Assembly: GCA_964472715.1 (NCBI GenBank)
Contig: CAYYMT010000071.1
Coordinates: 1-18,604 of the forward strand
Reading direction: 5' to 3'
From: JAFGTP01 sp964472715
GTDB taxonomy: Bacteria; Fidelibacterota; UBA2242; JAFGTP01
DNA length: 18,604 bases
The notes beneath the pieces were generated by a model, which ran no database searches, was not told the origin of the DNA, and saw nothing but the letters and a program-made list of their open reading frames with translations. How positions within the stretch are numbered: the first letter of the stretch is position 1; each line of letters starts with the position of its first letter. The position numbers and the translations under genes were made by a program. Of the stretch, positions 6,264 to 14,221 are shown in pieces.

Positions 6264-7948
6264 TAACCTTCATATTTTATTAATTCGTAAATATTGGCAT
6301 TTTTGACCAATCGGTTGAGATTAAAGGCAACTGCCAGAATTGTACTGACCAGCAACACCAGCCCATAACCGGTAATGAAATTAACCGGCGAGGTTATGCT
6401 GTTTATCAGCGCCCGGTTTATAAAGTCGATATCATATCCCGCCATTAATCCGATGGCGTAGCTAAAGGGAAAAAATCCCAGCGCCAAACCGGCTATAACA
6501 TGAAGCACATAACCCAGAATATAAACATTGTAAATATCCCGGTCGGCATAACCAAAACACTTCAGCACGCCAATGGTATGAAATTCAAGTTTCAGTCTCA
6601 ATAAAAATTTGATAGAGAGGAAAAACAGAAATATGATCAGGTTAACAAAAATCAGTAAAATTGTATTGCGTTGGCCTTTTTTGAGGGATTCGTTGAGATT
6701 GATAATGGAGGTCCATTTTCCCGTGTCCCATCTAACATTTTTATAGTTCAGTTCCTGCAGAATTTCTTTGGACAGTTCGATGCTGTCCAGTTTTGTATAA
6801 TGCATGTAGAGGTAGGTGTCATTGCGTTTGAAATCGTCATTGATTGAAATAATCGCCAGTGAATCACAGGTTTGATAATAATTGAAAATGCTTTCCTGTT
6901 TTTTTATCAGGGTTTCCAATCGGCGGATTTTCTGAAAATTAAAGGTATTTTGAAAATCAATTTCCACAAAAAAAGGTTCTGTTAATTGGGAATCAAAGAG
7001 ATCAATGGACCTTACCCGGCTATTTTCCTGTTCAATGATTTTTATCAGCTCATCATAATCAATGATCAATGGGGCTATCGGTGTGATTTCCCGGTGGTAT
7101 TCTTCATCATTCGCAAATGTTAATTCCAGAGAATCGGCAAAGCTGAGATTGTAGTTTTGCTGAAAATAGGAGACGGGCAGCACAAAATCCGACGGCCTTT
7201 CACCGGGCGCGCAAACCGCGCCGAACAGATTGTCACCGTATCCGAAGTTCAAAGGTGTCGGCAGATAGTGTTTGTAAATTAAATCCTGAGTAAGAAAATC
7301 AAACATGTTATGCAGATCATGAAAATAAAACCGTAGTTTGCAATTGCTGGCGTAATCAAAATAATTGTCCAGGAAAAAACATTTGATGCGAGTGGCGTTA
7401 ACAATGGGTTTCACTTTTAAAGCCTGACGGTAATTACCGCCAATATTGGCAATTTTCAACAAAACCAGATCGTTTTCCCGGACGGCCAGTTTTTTCATCA
7501 GCGCCGGGTCCAGAAACAGTACATCTTCATCTTTATATTTCGCAAAATCAATATTCCCCATAATTGTTTTGAAGTCCTCGGAAAAGGCATAAGCCAGAAC
7601 ATTCCCGATGTACCCGGTTTTGGATTTTATGCTCAGCATTTTGGGGTATTCGCGATAGCCGGCCTTATAATCCAGGTAATTATGGTCTTTCATTCCCGAT
7701 AAGTAATTTTTGACATCCCGGCGGTCGGTATCGCCGAGGTATAGGTCATAGATCTTGTTCCATTCATTGCTGAGGAAGTTTTCGATTCTGAGTTTATAGT
7801 CGAACAATTCAAAAGTGGAAAGTGAAATGATCGAGGTGGAAACCGCAATGATAATAATAAAAATAACAGGCAAAAATTTATCACTGGAATTATCAGCTTG
7901 TTTTCTGAAAAAAAATCGTTTGAATATATCCGGTTGAACTTTCAGCAT
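6263..7948 (-). CDS. FtsX/LolC-like ABC permease with a large periplasmic domain
   Basis: The 561 residues show the type VII ABC topology: one N-terminal helix (about 25-45), a large extracytoplasmic region (about 46-425) and three C-terminal helices (about 428-450, 475-500, 522-545). Between helices two and three, the stretch FHTIGVLKCFGYADRDIY is the characteristic FtsX/MacB/LolC coupling segment. Transporters of this class usually do mechanical work on periplasmic partners or lipoproteins rather than move solutes through a channel. The periplasmic domain is about 380 residues, larger than the roughly 200 of MacB or LolC, and I do not recognise its fold. The stop overlaps the ATPase start; the VWA gene ends 18 bases upstream. 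TagS in type VI secretion loci is also an FtsX-like permease, so the context suggests an analogous sensor or relay. Confidence 0.85.
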   Translation of the reverse strand: MLKVQPDIFKRFFFRKQADNSSDKFLPVIFIIIIAVSTSIISLSTFELFDYKLRIENFLSNEWNKIYDLYLGDTDRRDVKNYLSGMKDHNYLDYKAGYREYPKMLSIKSKTGYIGNVLAYAFSEDFKTIMGNIDFAKYKDEDVLFLDPALMKKLAVRENDLVLLKIANIGGNYRQALKVKPIVNATRIKCFFLDNYFDYASNCKLRFYFHDLHNMFDFLTQDLIYKHYLPTPLNFGYGDNLFGAVCAPGERPSDFVLPVSYFQQNYNLSFADSLELTFANDEEYHREITPIAPLIIDYDELIKIIEQENSRVRSIDLFDSQLTEPFFVEIDFQNTFNFQKIRRLETLIKKQESIFNYYQTCDSLAIISINDDFKRNDTYLYMHYTKLDSIELSKEILQELNYKNVRWDTGKWTSIINLNESLKKGQRNTILLIFVNLIIFLFFLSIKFLLRLKLEFHTIGVLKCFGYADRDIYNVYILGYVLHVIAGLALGFFPFSYAIGLMAGYDIDFINRALINSITSPVNFITGYGLVLLVSTILAVAFNLNRLVKNANIYELIKYEG

Positions 7949-7966
7949 TTTATTCTCTGCTATCCT

Positions 7967-10195
7967 TTAATTGTCAAAATCAATACCTTCAAAAATGTTC
8001 AGTTCGCTGACGTCCACCCAGTAATATTGCTCGACAATTCCTTCCACCATATCTTCGTTCATTTCAGAATTGGTCAGGATTGAAAATTTACCGGGATTGG
8101 GAGGATTGAAATGCCAGGTGATATTACTTTCGATGAAATTGATATTTTTGGTTAATCTGTCCTGATAGGTTTCCAGGTTGTCAAAAATGTATTCAAAAGA
8201 AGGATTCTGCTGGAATAATTTCGGCGCGATTTTTTCGGCAATGTCTTTGTCGCCAACCACCCGGACCCAGAAATCCGACAAGCGTATATTTTGCAGAAAA
8301 TTAATATCCACCGCCCAGAAGTCGATCTCAAAGAAGGTCGCCAGTATCTGGCGCATGGCGATCTGCAACTGGGGCAAAGTGCGGTTGTGATTGTAATCCC
8401 GGCAAGCATTTTTCAGAGTGCTGAGTTTACTCTTTTCCACCAGAACATCCTTACTGATCAGCAGTTCGCCGGTACTGGACCGCAGCAGAATATTGCCTTC
8501 CTCAAAGAAAGTGCCGCCGCTGGAACTTTGAATGATGTCTGTCAGGGATTTTATATAATTCAGGGTAAACGCGGATTGTGTTTTATAATCGGTATTTGTT
8601 GTTCTTCCTGACAGGATTTTGCTCTTCAGGTCAATGATGATATTTTGGGTTTCATCTATAATTTCCTGCCCGATCTTTTGTCCCAGGTTTCTGGCTGATG
8701 ACCGGGTGACCTGAGGTTGCTTAACATCATAGAGCAGTTCAAAATTGGTGTCAAATTGATTGAGAACTTCCCGGAACTGGGCGCTGCGCAGGCCGCTGTT
8801 GTATTTCACGCCTTTCAGGACGATCAGGTTTTTGGAAGCCGATTGTTGAAATTCGGGAATTTCATGAAAAGCGACATTGCGATAGGTGTGGTCGCCGCCG
8901 TCACCGATTACAATTACAAACAGGGGGTTATCACCAAGGTCACTGATCACTTTTCGCAAAGACCCGGAGATATTCGGACGCCAGTATTTGGAATTGACCA
9001 GCGGAATCGATTTAATGACCGGTTCATATTCTTTGACATCTTCAATTGTTCTGATCCATTTATCTTTATTGATCATATTTATGTCGTCGGTAAAATTATA
9101 AAGTTTTATTTTCGGCAAAATAGTGTCCCCGGCGGCATTGACAAATTTGTTGGTGGTTATAGTCCTTAGGATTTCTTCAACAGTGGATGGGATATGGTTC
9201 CAGACCGGACGCATACTGGCGGTATGATCCAGCATCAAGGCGATCTGAATTTCATTCATCGTCACAATATTTTCAATATCACGTCGGAGAATTCCAAGAT
9301 TTTCGATGACCCCGATGCGCGCCATGTAATTGGGCAATTGTGAATCATAGGAACTATACATTGGCAGCCAGCGGTTGACCTGGGCATTTTTTGTAATAAA
9401 CCGGTTGCGGTAATTGTCTATATTTTCTTGTGAGACCAGTAAATTTGTTTCCTGCGGCATGATGTTGGTTCGATAATAGCGGGTGATGATCTCAGGGTAA
9501 GTTTTTTTTGAGATTATTGGTTCAGTATTCTCTGTAATCCGTTTTGGCCGGATTCCGATATTTGTATTCCAGAGGACCATGTTTTCCGGACGGTTATCTT
9601 GATTTTTAAATTTGATCCAGCCGATGATCCGGTCCATTTCTTCGTAGACATCGGGATCAAATCGTTTGGTTTTTCCCAGCAGGATATACTTTTCGCCATT
9701 GATCACTTTTTGTTTGTAACCGTAATAAAAGAGGACATTACTGCCCTGTGGATTATCCAATGGGTTACCGCCGGGCGCTTTTGTAAATACGATTTCATTA
9801 GTGCCGCCGACAGCTGTCTTGACTTTGAAAAATTTTACCGGAAACTTGCGGCTGAACATTAAACAATTACCATAGATAAAAGAATCGTGAAATATTGCGA
9901 AGTTTTCTTCATTAATTGTGATCGTCAATCCGGTATTCGGATTTTGAACGACCACATATTCGGAATTGATTTCCCGGACTTCCATAATGGTTTTGAAATC
10001 AAACTCATCACCCCAATAGGTGTAATTATCAATACATAAAAACCGGTCACCAACCAGAAAATCCTGTTTGAACTGGCGAAAGGTATAGGTCGATGGTTCC
10101 AGTTCATTATTGAGCACAATATTGAAGCCCTGCTCTTTAAACTGTGCCGAGAGGCCAAGGGATAGAATTAATAAAATCAATATTATTTTTTTCAA
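7967..10195 (-). CDS. Secreted von Willebrand factor A (VWA) domain protein
   Basis: The 742-residue protein starts with a signal peptide (KKIILILLILSLGLSA, cleaved near residue 17) and has no other clear membrane segment, so it should be periplasmic. Residues about 315-495 are a VWA domain: IALMLDHTASM carries the metal-binding MIDAS motif as Asp323-x-Thr-x-Ser instead of the usual DxSxS. A PNISGSLRKVI segment (408-418) supplies the mid-domain hydroxyl, and FVIVIGDGGD (426-435) the final Asp. The N-terminal 220 residues look all-beta, with a segment (170-213) ending in GWIKFK and a Trp that may be SH3-like. The C-terminal 240 residues are unrecognised. The start is TTG with GGAGG upstream; the signal peptide requires it. 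PpkA kinases of type VI secretion carry a periplasmic VWA domain on the same chain; here the VWA domain is a separate protein in the kinase operon. Confidence 0.75.
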   Translation of the reverse strand: MKKIILILLILSLGLSAQFKEQGFNIVLNNELEPSTYTFRQFKQDFLVGDRFLCIDNYTYWGDEFDFKTIMEVREINSEYVVVQNPNTGLTITINEENFAIFHDSFIYGNCLMFSRKFPVKFFKVKTAVGGTNEIVFTKAPGGNPLDNPQGSNVLFYYGYKQKVINGEKYILLGKTKRFDPDVYEEMDRIIGWIKFKNQDNRPENMVLWNTNIGIRPKRITENTEPIISKKTYPEIITRYYRTNIMPQETNLLVSQENIDNYRNRFITKNAQVNRWLPMYSSYDSQLPNYMARIGVIENLGILRRDIENIVTMNEIQIALMLDHTASMRPVWNHIPSTVEEILRTITTNKFVNAAGDTILPKIKLYNFTDDINMINKDKWIRTIEDVKEYEPVIKSIPLVNSKYWRPNISGSLRKVISDLGDNPLFVIVIGDGGDHTYRNVAFHEIPEFQQSASKNLIVLKGVKYNSGLRSAQFREVLNQFDTNFELLYDVKQPQVTRSSARNLGQKIGQEIIDETQNIIIDLKSKILSGRTTNTDYKTQSAFTLNYIKSLTDIIQSSSGGTFFEEGNILLRSSTGELLISKDVLVEKSKLSTLKNACRDYNHNRTLPQLQIAMRQILATFFEIDFWAVDINFLQNIRLSDFWVRVVGDKDIAEKIAPKLFQQNPSFEYIFDNLETYQDRLTKNINFIESNITWHFNPPNPGKFSILTNSEMNEDMVEGIVEQYYWVDVSELNIFEGIDFDN

Positions 10196-10218
10196 AATAT
10201 CTTTCCTCCGATAAACAA

Positions 10219-11790
10219 TTAGTTTATGATATTGCTGAGATTAAAGTTTTCATGGTCCTTTAGAAAAGAGATATATTTTACGCCGTCAACCTGATACATT
10301 GGCAGCACGGGAAAGTAACTGACATAGACGACCTCTATAAATTTATACCCGCTTTCCTGTTCCAGTCTTTCCAAAACATACTCAAAATTCTGAACATATC
10401 GGCGGTCCGCCATATTTTCTTTCACCAGGGTGGAGGAGAGGCCTTTATTAAAAAAACTATTGTCCTCGATAACTTCCAGACAGAAATAATCTTCCGGAAT
10501 ATTGAGCGGATCAATTGATGATTTTTCTTTGTTCTGACGCCATTTCACAAAAGCGGCGGCCTGGCCGGCAGTAACTGTGCCGTATTGGGTATCTTTAAAT
10601 TTTGTATAGACTTTTTCAATATTAAATTTTTCAAAAGTCGCTTCTCTTGGAAAAACATAAAGTAGCTTGAACAAGCGCACACTTGAATTCTCTGATTGAC
10701 TGTGGATCTTTTTGACGAAATCAATATAGTCATATTTATTTTTCTTGTTTGTGGTGCGGGTACTGTTCAAATCAAGGACAATCGCGATTGGCTCGTCAAT
10801 GACAATATCATGATTGTCTTTTAGCGTGACTGCTTTGGTGGAATTGGCAAAAGTACAGGAAATGGATTCGATCCTGCGCTGGGGATAAGGAAGATAGACA
10901 GCTGTTTTTCCCGGTTGCTTGACATATTCGCCACTTTTGCCGTTATAGGTATAATTAAAGGTAACCCGCCGGTTTAAATGATCAACCAGGGTAAATTCTT
11001 CACTGATATCCTGCTTTTTATTGTTGTACCAACAAGTCAGATTATAAAATTTCAGATTGGGAATTTGAAAGGTATTGTCACCTTTCCGAATGAATTTTAT
11101 TTCCTGCATCTGATCCATGCTTTTGTTCATGGCCTGAAACTTTAATTCTTTTGGATTGATATCAGTGACACCGAGAACTTTGATCGTGGCAAAATCATCA
11201 GGCGGCAAGTGTGAAGCGCTGATCGTCTCAAAGAAGTCACTGACAATGCTTTCGCCCTGTATATTCCAGCACTCGCCCTTTGGAGAGACATATTCATTGA
11301 GAATGTTTAAAACCATGTTGACCGAGATAAGCTTGAGTGTGCCGTTAATGGCAAAGGTTTTCGGCGTTTTGGAAGAGACTTCGATAAACCCATTGTGCTG
11401 GTCATTTTTGTCATGGATAATACATTTGATTTTATCCCCTTTTTCGGCCTGGATTTTATAAAATTCACGGCCATACAAGGATGTTGTTTCCAATTTTAAT
11501 TGTAAAGTGATGGAATCAACACTAACTTCCACCGGTTTGATGATTTGATCCAGATTAAGGATATTCAGCTGCTCAGTATAAGCTTCCGGCAATATCTTTT
11601 CCTCACGCCAGGGAATGTAGCCGAAATAGTCAATGTCAGTGCGAATATATTCCCGGTATTGCCCTTCTCCTTCTTTCCTGAGAGTGATCTCTATTTTATT
11701 GATATTTTTTGATGAATAGACAAAAATATCATCGGCGGCCGTGAGAGTGATAACAATTAGCAAAAAAACAAATATTAATTTTTTAACCAT
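10219..11790 (-). CDS. Secreted protein of unknown function in the signalling operon
   Basis: The 523-residue protein has a signal peptide (MVKKLIFVFLLIVITLTAA, cleaved near residue 19) and no later membrane helix, so it should be periplasmic. I do not recognise a family. It appears mostly beta-stranded and polar, with four Cys residues spread through the chain. One stretch, PIAIVLDLNSTRT (334-346), resembles the first strand and metal motif of a VWA domain, but the rest of the pattern is not evident. Its stop lies 23 bases before the VWA start and its own start is 8 bases after the kinase stop. It may partner the kinase's extracytoplasmic tail or the VWA protein. ATG with AAGGGT upstream. 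Confidence 0.7.
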   Translation of the reverse strand: MVKKLIFVFLLIVITLTAADDIFVYSSKNINKIEITLRKEGEGQYREYIRTDIDYFGYIPWREEKILPEAYTEQLNILNLDQIIKPVEVSVDSITLQLKLETTSLYGREFYKIQAEKGDKIKCIIHDKNDQHNGFIEVSSKTPKTFAINGTLKLISVNMVLNILNEYVSPKGECWNIQGESIVSDFFETISASHLPPDDFATIKVLGVTDINPKELKFQAMNKSMDQMQEIKFIRKGDNTFQIPNLKFYNLTCWYNNKKQDISEEFTLVDHLNRRVTFNYTYNGKSGEYVKQPGKTAVYLPYPQRRIESISCTFANSTKAVTLKDNHDIVIDEPIAIVLDLNSTRTTNKKNKYDYIDFVKKIHSQSENSSVRLFKLLYVFPREATFEKFNIEKVYTKFKDTQYGTVTAGQAAAFVKWRQNKEKSSIDPLNIPEDYFCLEVIEDNSFFNKGLSSTLVKENMADRRYVQNFEYVLERLEQESGYKFIEVVYVSYFPVLPMYQVDGVKYISFLKDHENFNLSNIIN

Positions 11791-11798
11791 AGATACCC

Positions 11799-13211
11799 TT
11801 ATTTTTGTATAATGCTTGCGCTTATGCCAAAAATGGCATTTTTGTAGAATAGGTCCATTTTATAATCTTTTTCTAAATTGATTTGATTTTTATTCAGGTT
11901 AACAACCAGAACCCGGTCACCAACAAAAAAATTGTCGACGATTTCCAGATTGTCCGGATCAACAATAAAAAAGGTCCTGTTTGGATCATTCTGGTTAATT
12001 TTTCGTCTGATGATATCGCACAGCAAAGATATGTTATCCAGCTCCTTCAGTCGTTCGTAAAACTGGCCGAACTTGCCATGTTCGAGATAATTTCCCGGTG
12101 TTTTGGAGACCGGGTCGATGGCAATGACATTTTCATCAAACCGGGAAAAATTGAATTCAACGTCAGTCTGATAAAAAAAGAAAAAGGTTGTCGTCCCTAA
12201 AATAACCACCAACAATAACAGCAGGATAATTAGGGTGTTATTTTTCTTTTTTTTCTTCTTCTTGATAGCGGCTCTTTTTTGAGTTTCATTCTGAATTGAG
12301 ATGGTTCTGTTCAGATAGCCGGCAATATCATCGATACTGGGCCGGTTCATGGGCTCTTTGTCCAGTAATTTTATAATAATTTCCTGTCGTTTTTCCGGTA
12401 CTGCATTCTGGACAAAGGGTCTTATATCTTTTGTGCGGTGCATTTCCGCCAGTTTAAGGGGATTTTTATCGGTAAAGGGGACATCTCCCGACAGCAATTC
12501 AAACCAGAGAATGCCCAGAATATAATTGTCCACATAGATCGTCAGGTCGGGACGATTAGGATCGGCTTGCTCCGGCGCCATATATTTGGGAGCGAGAAAG
12601 AGGCCGGTTTCGGTTTTTTTGCCCCCTTCTTCTTTGGCAATGCCAAAATCAATCAGCACCGGTTGGTCAATGCGGCCGTCACGCAGTAAAATATTACTGG
12701 GTTTGATGTCGCGGTGGATGAATTTTAGTTTATGGGCGCCTTTGATCGCAGGCAGTAGTTTGGCAATCAATTCATCGGCCTCTTCAATTGATAACGGGCC
12801 GTTTTTTTTGAGATAATCTTCCAGGGAGGTTTTCCCCTTGATATATTCCAGTTCAATATAGGGCAATTTTGAAAATTTGTCCTGAATCTCACCTTTATCA
12901 TACACCATGGGAATATTGGCATCGGGCAGCATTTCTTTGATTTTGATCAGAATATCAGCTTCCCGGTAAAGGCTTTCCACGGCATCGCGATCATGGATCT
13001 GTTTTTGGCGAAGGACTTTTAAAATACACCACCGTTTGGTCTCTTTGTTAAAGGCTTTGTAAATGACTGCCATGCCGCCTTCTTCCGAATATTTCACAAG
13101 ATTGGCGTATTTATTATTGATGGTGTCTGTCCGCTTCCTTTTGAACAGGACGATGATCAAAATAATAACCGTGATTAAGAATAATGAGCCTGCAATAATC
13201 GTTGTCGTCAT
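11799..13211 (-). CDS. Membrane Ser/Thr protein kinase (PknB/PpkA-like) with extracytoplasmic tail
   Basis: The 470 residues comprise an N-terminal helix (5-23), a Hanks-type kinase domain (about 36-300), a Lys-rich stretch (317-323), a second helix (325-347), and about 120 residues outside the membrane. Kinase motifs: glycine loop EEGGMAVIY (43-51), Lys65 in ILKVL, catalytic loop HRDIKPSN (166-173), DFG (188-190), APE (212-214) and the late NRPS. All catalytic residues are present, so it should be active. Thr200 and Thr202 in the activation segment are likely autophosphorylation sites. Two helices around the kinase place both tips outside. The outer domain has no PASTA repeats and no VWA motif and is unrecognised. 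Likely substrates are itself and the operon's FHA protein. ATG with AAAGG 9 bases upstream; PP2C ends 44 bases before. Confidence 0.93.
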   Translation of the reverse strand: MTTTIIAGSLFLITVIILIIVLFKRKRTDTINNKYANLVKYSEEGGMAVIYKAFNKETKRWCILKVLRQKQIHDRDAVESLYREADILIKIKEMLPDANIPMVYDKGEIQDKFSKLPYIELEYIKGKTSLEDYLKKNGPLSIEEADELIAKLLPAIKGAHKLKFIHRDIKPSNILLRDGRIDQPVLIDFGIAKEEGGKKTETGLFLAPKYMAPEQADPNRPDLTIYVDNYILGILWFELLSGDVPFTDKNPLKLAEMHRTKDIRPFVQNAVPEKRQEIIIKLLDKEPMNRPSIDDIAGYLNRTISIQNETQKRAAIKKKKKKKNNTLIILLLLLVVILGTTTFFFFYQTDVEFNFSRFDENVIAIDPVSKTPGNYLEHGKFGQFYERLKELDNISLLCDIIRRKINQNDPNRTFFIVDPDNLEIVDNFFVGDRVLVVNLNKNQINLEKDYKMDLFYKNAIFGISASIIQK

Positions 13212-13255
13212 TAGTTCTAACCTTTATTTTAAATGTTTGTCAGGGCAATAGTTTT

Positions 13256-14203
13256 TCAAATAATAAGTTCGTGTTGCGTTTTATTTTGGCCGTGAGCCGT
13301 AAAATCCTCACTTTTATTATCTTCGCTTTTATCTGGTAAAATATTCACCAGCAAATGGACTAAAAAATAAATAAAAATTATCAAACTGACTACAGTACTG
13401 AGCACAAAACTGATGACCGGGCTGTACTGCTCCATCAGGCTTTTATAACGCGGCTTATAACTTTTTGACGCGATGGCTACGGAGATGTTATCCCGGGACC
13501 CTTTGTTATAGGCGTACTTGATCAGATAATCCTTGGCTTTTTCGATATTTTTTGACTGTTCGATAATTCGTTTAATATAATCCCGGGGCATCAGGCCGTT
13601 TTCCACGATCATGCCATCGGAACAGGCGAGGAGCACTTCTGCCGGGCGCAATCGGTACAGGTCTTTTTCCGGAGTAATATCTCCTGTGTCTCCCTTGCCG
13701 TCAATGCATTTCGTCAGCAATTTGCCAAATTTTTCCGCCATGGGCCGATTAATGCTTTTTCCGGGGTTCTGCTTTTTATATTGTGTCAAAAATGTATGAT
13801 CCTGGGTCATTAAAGTGACATCTTCTTTATTGATCAGATAGGTTCTGCTGTCGCCAATATTACCAATGGCGTAACGTGAATAATAGCCCAAAACAATGGT
13901 CAATGTCGTGCCGAGGCCTTTGAGTTTCTGATCGGTCTGGCTGATGGTTTGGATTTCTTTTTGAGATTCGGCAATTATTTTTTCAATATAGGGCTTGATC
14001 TTTTTGTAGGAAGGGGCGTGGCTAAATTCCTTGAATAATTTTTTCACGATGGACACAACGGTTTTGCTGGCGATCTTACCGCCTAAATGACCTCCCATTC
14101 CATCGGCTACAGCCATTACAAAAGCATTGTTGGCTTGCTTGATGTAAATCGAGTCCTGATTTTCCTGTCGTCGACCTGTAATCGTACTATCTGATAAATA
14201 CAT
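13256..14203 (-). CDS. PP2C-family Ser/Thr phosphatase with a C-terminal membrane anchor
   Basis: The 315 residues include a full bacterial PP2C (Stp1/PppA) domain: RRQENQDS (11-18), VADGMGGH (32-39), GTTLT (98-102), NIGDSRTYL (115-123), QDHT (134-137), CSDGM (194-198) and SRDN (236-239). The Asp residues that hold the metal pair are all present, so it should remove phosphate from the operon's kinase and its targets. A hydrophobic segment (261-289) anchors it, followed by a short charged tail that would lie outside. Many PppA-type enzymes are soluble; this anchor keeps the phosphatase beside the membrane kinase. It starts 18 bases after the FHA gene stop. The ribosome-binding site is weak (GCGGA), so coupling to upstream translation is plausible. 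Confidence 0.93.
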   Translation of the reverse strand: MYLSDSTITGRRQENQDSIYIKQANNAFVMAVADGMGGHLGGKIASKTVVSIVKKLFKEFSHAPSYKKIKPYIEKIIAESQKEIQTISQTDQKLKGLGTTLTIVLGYYSRYAIGNIGDSRTYLINKEDVTLMTQDHTFLTQYKKQNPGKSINRPMAEKFGKLLTKCIDGKGDTGDITPEKDLYRLRPAEVLLACSDGMIVENGLMPRDYIKRIIEQSKNIEKAKDYLIKYAYNKGSRDNISVAIASKSYKPRYKSLMEQYSPVISFVLSTVVSLIIFIYFLVHLLVNILPDKSEDNKSEDFTAHGQNKTQHELII

Positions 14204-14221
14204 AAAAAATTCCGCTATTTG

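Noticed and set aside
8717..9169. A 150-residue open frame on the plus strand inside the VWA gene
   Set aside because: It is antisense to a protein with a signal peptide and clear VWA motifs, has no convincing ribosome-binding site, and its translation looks like a shadow of the real frame.
12243..12265. Programmed frameshift at the A-rich Lys run of the kinase
   Set aside because: The run encodes the positive stretch expected before the second membrane helix, and the frame continues cleanly into a full outer domain.
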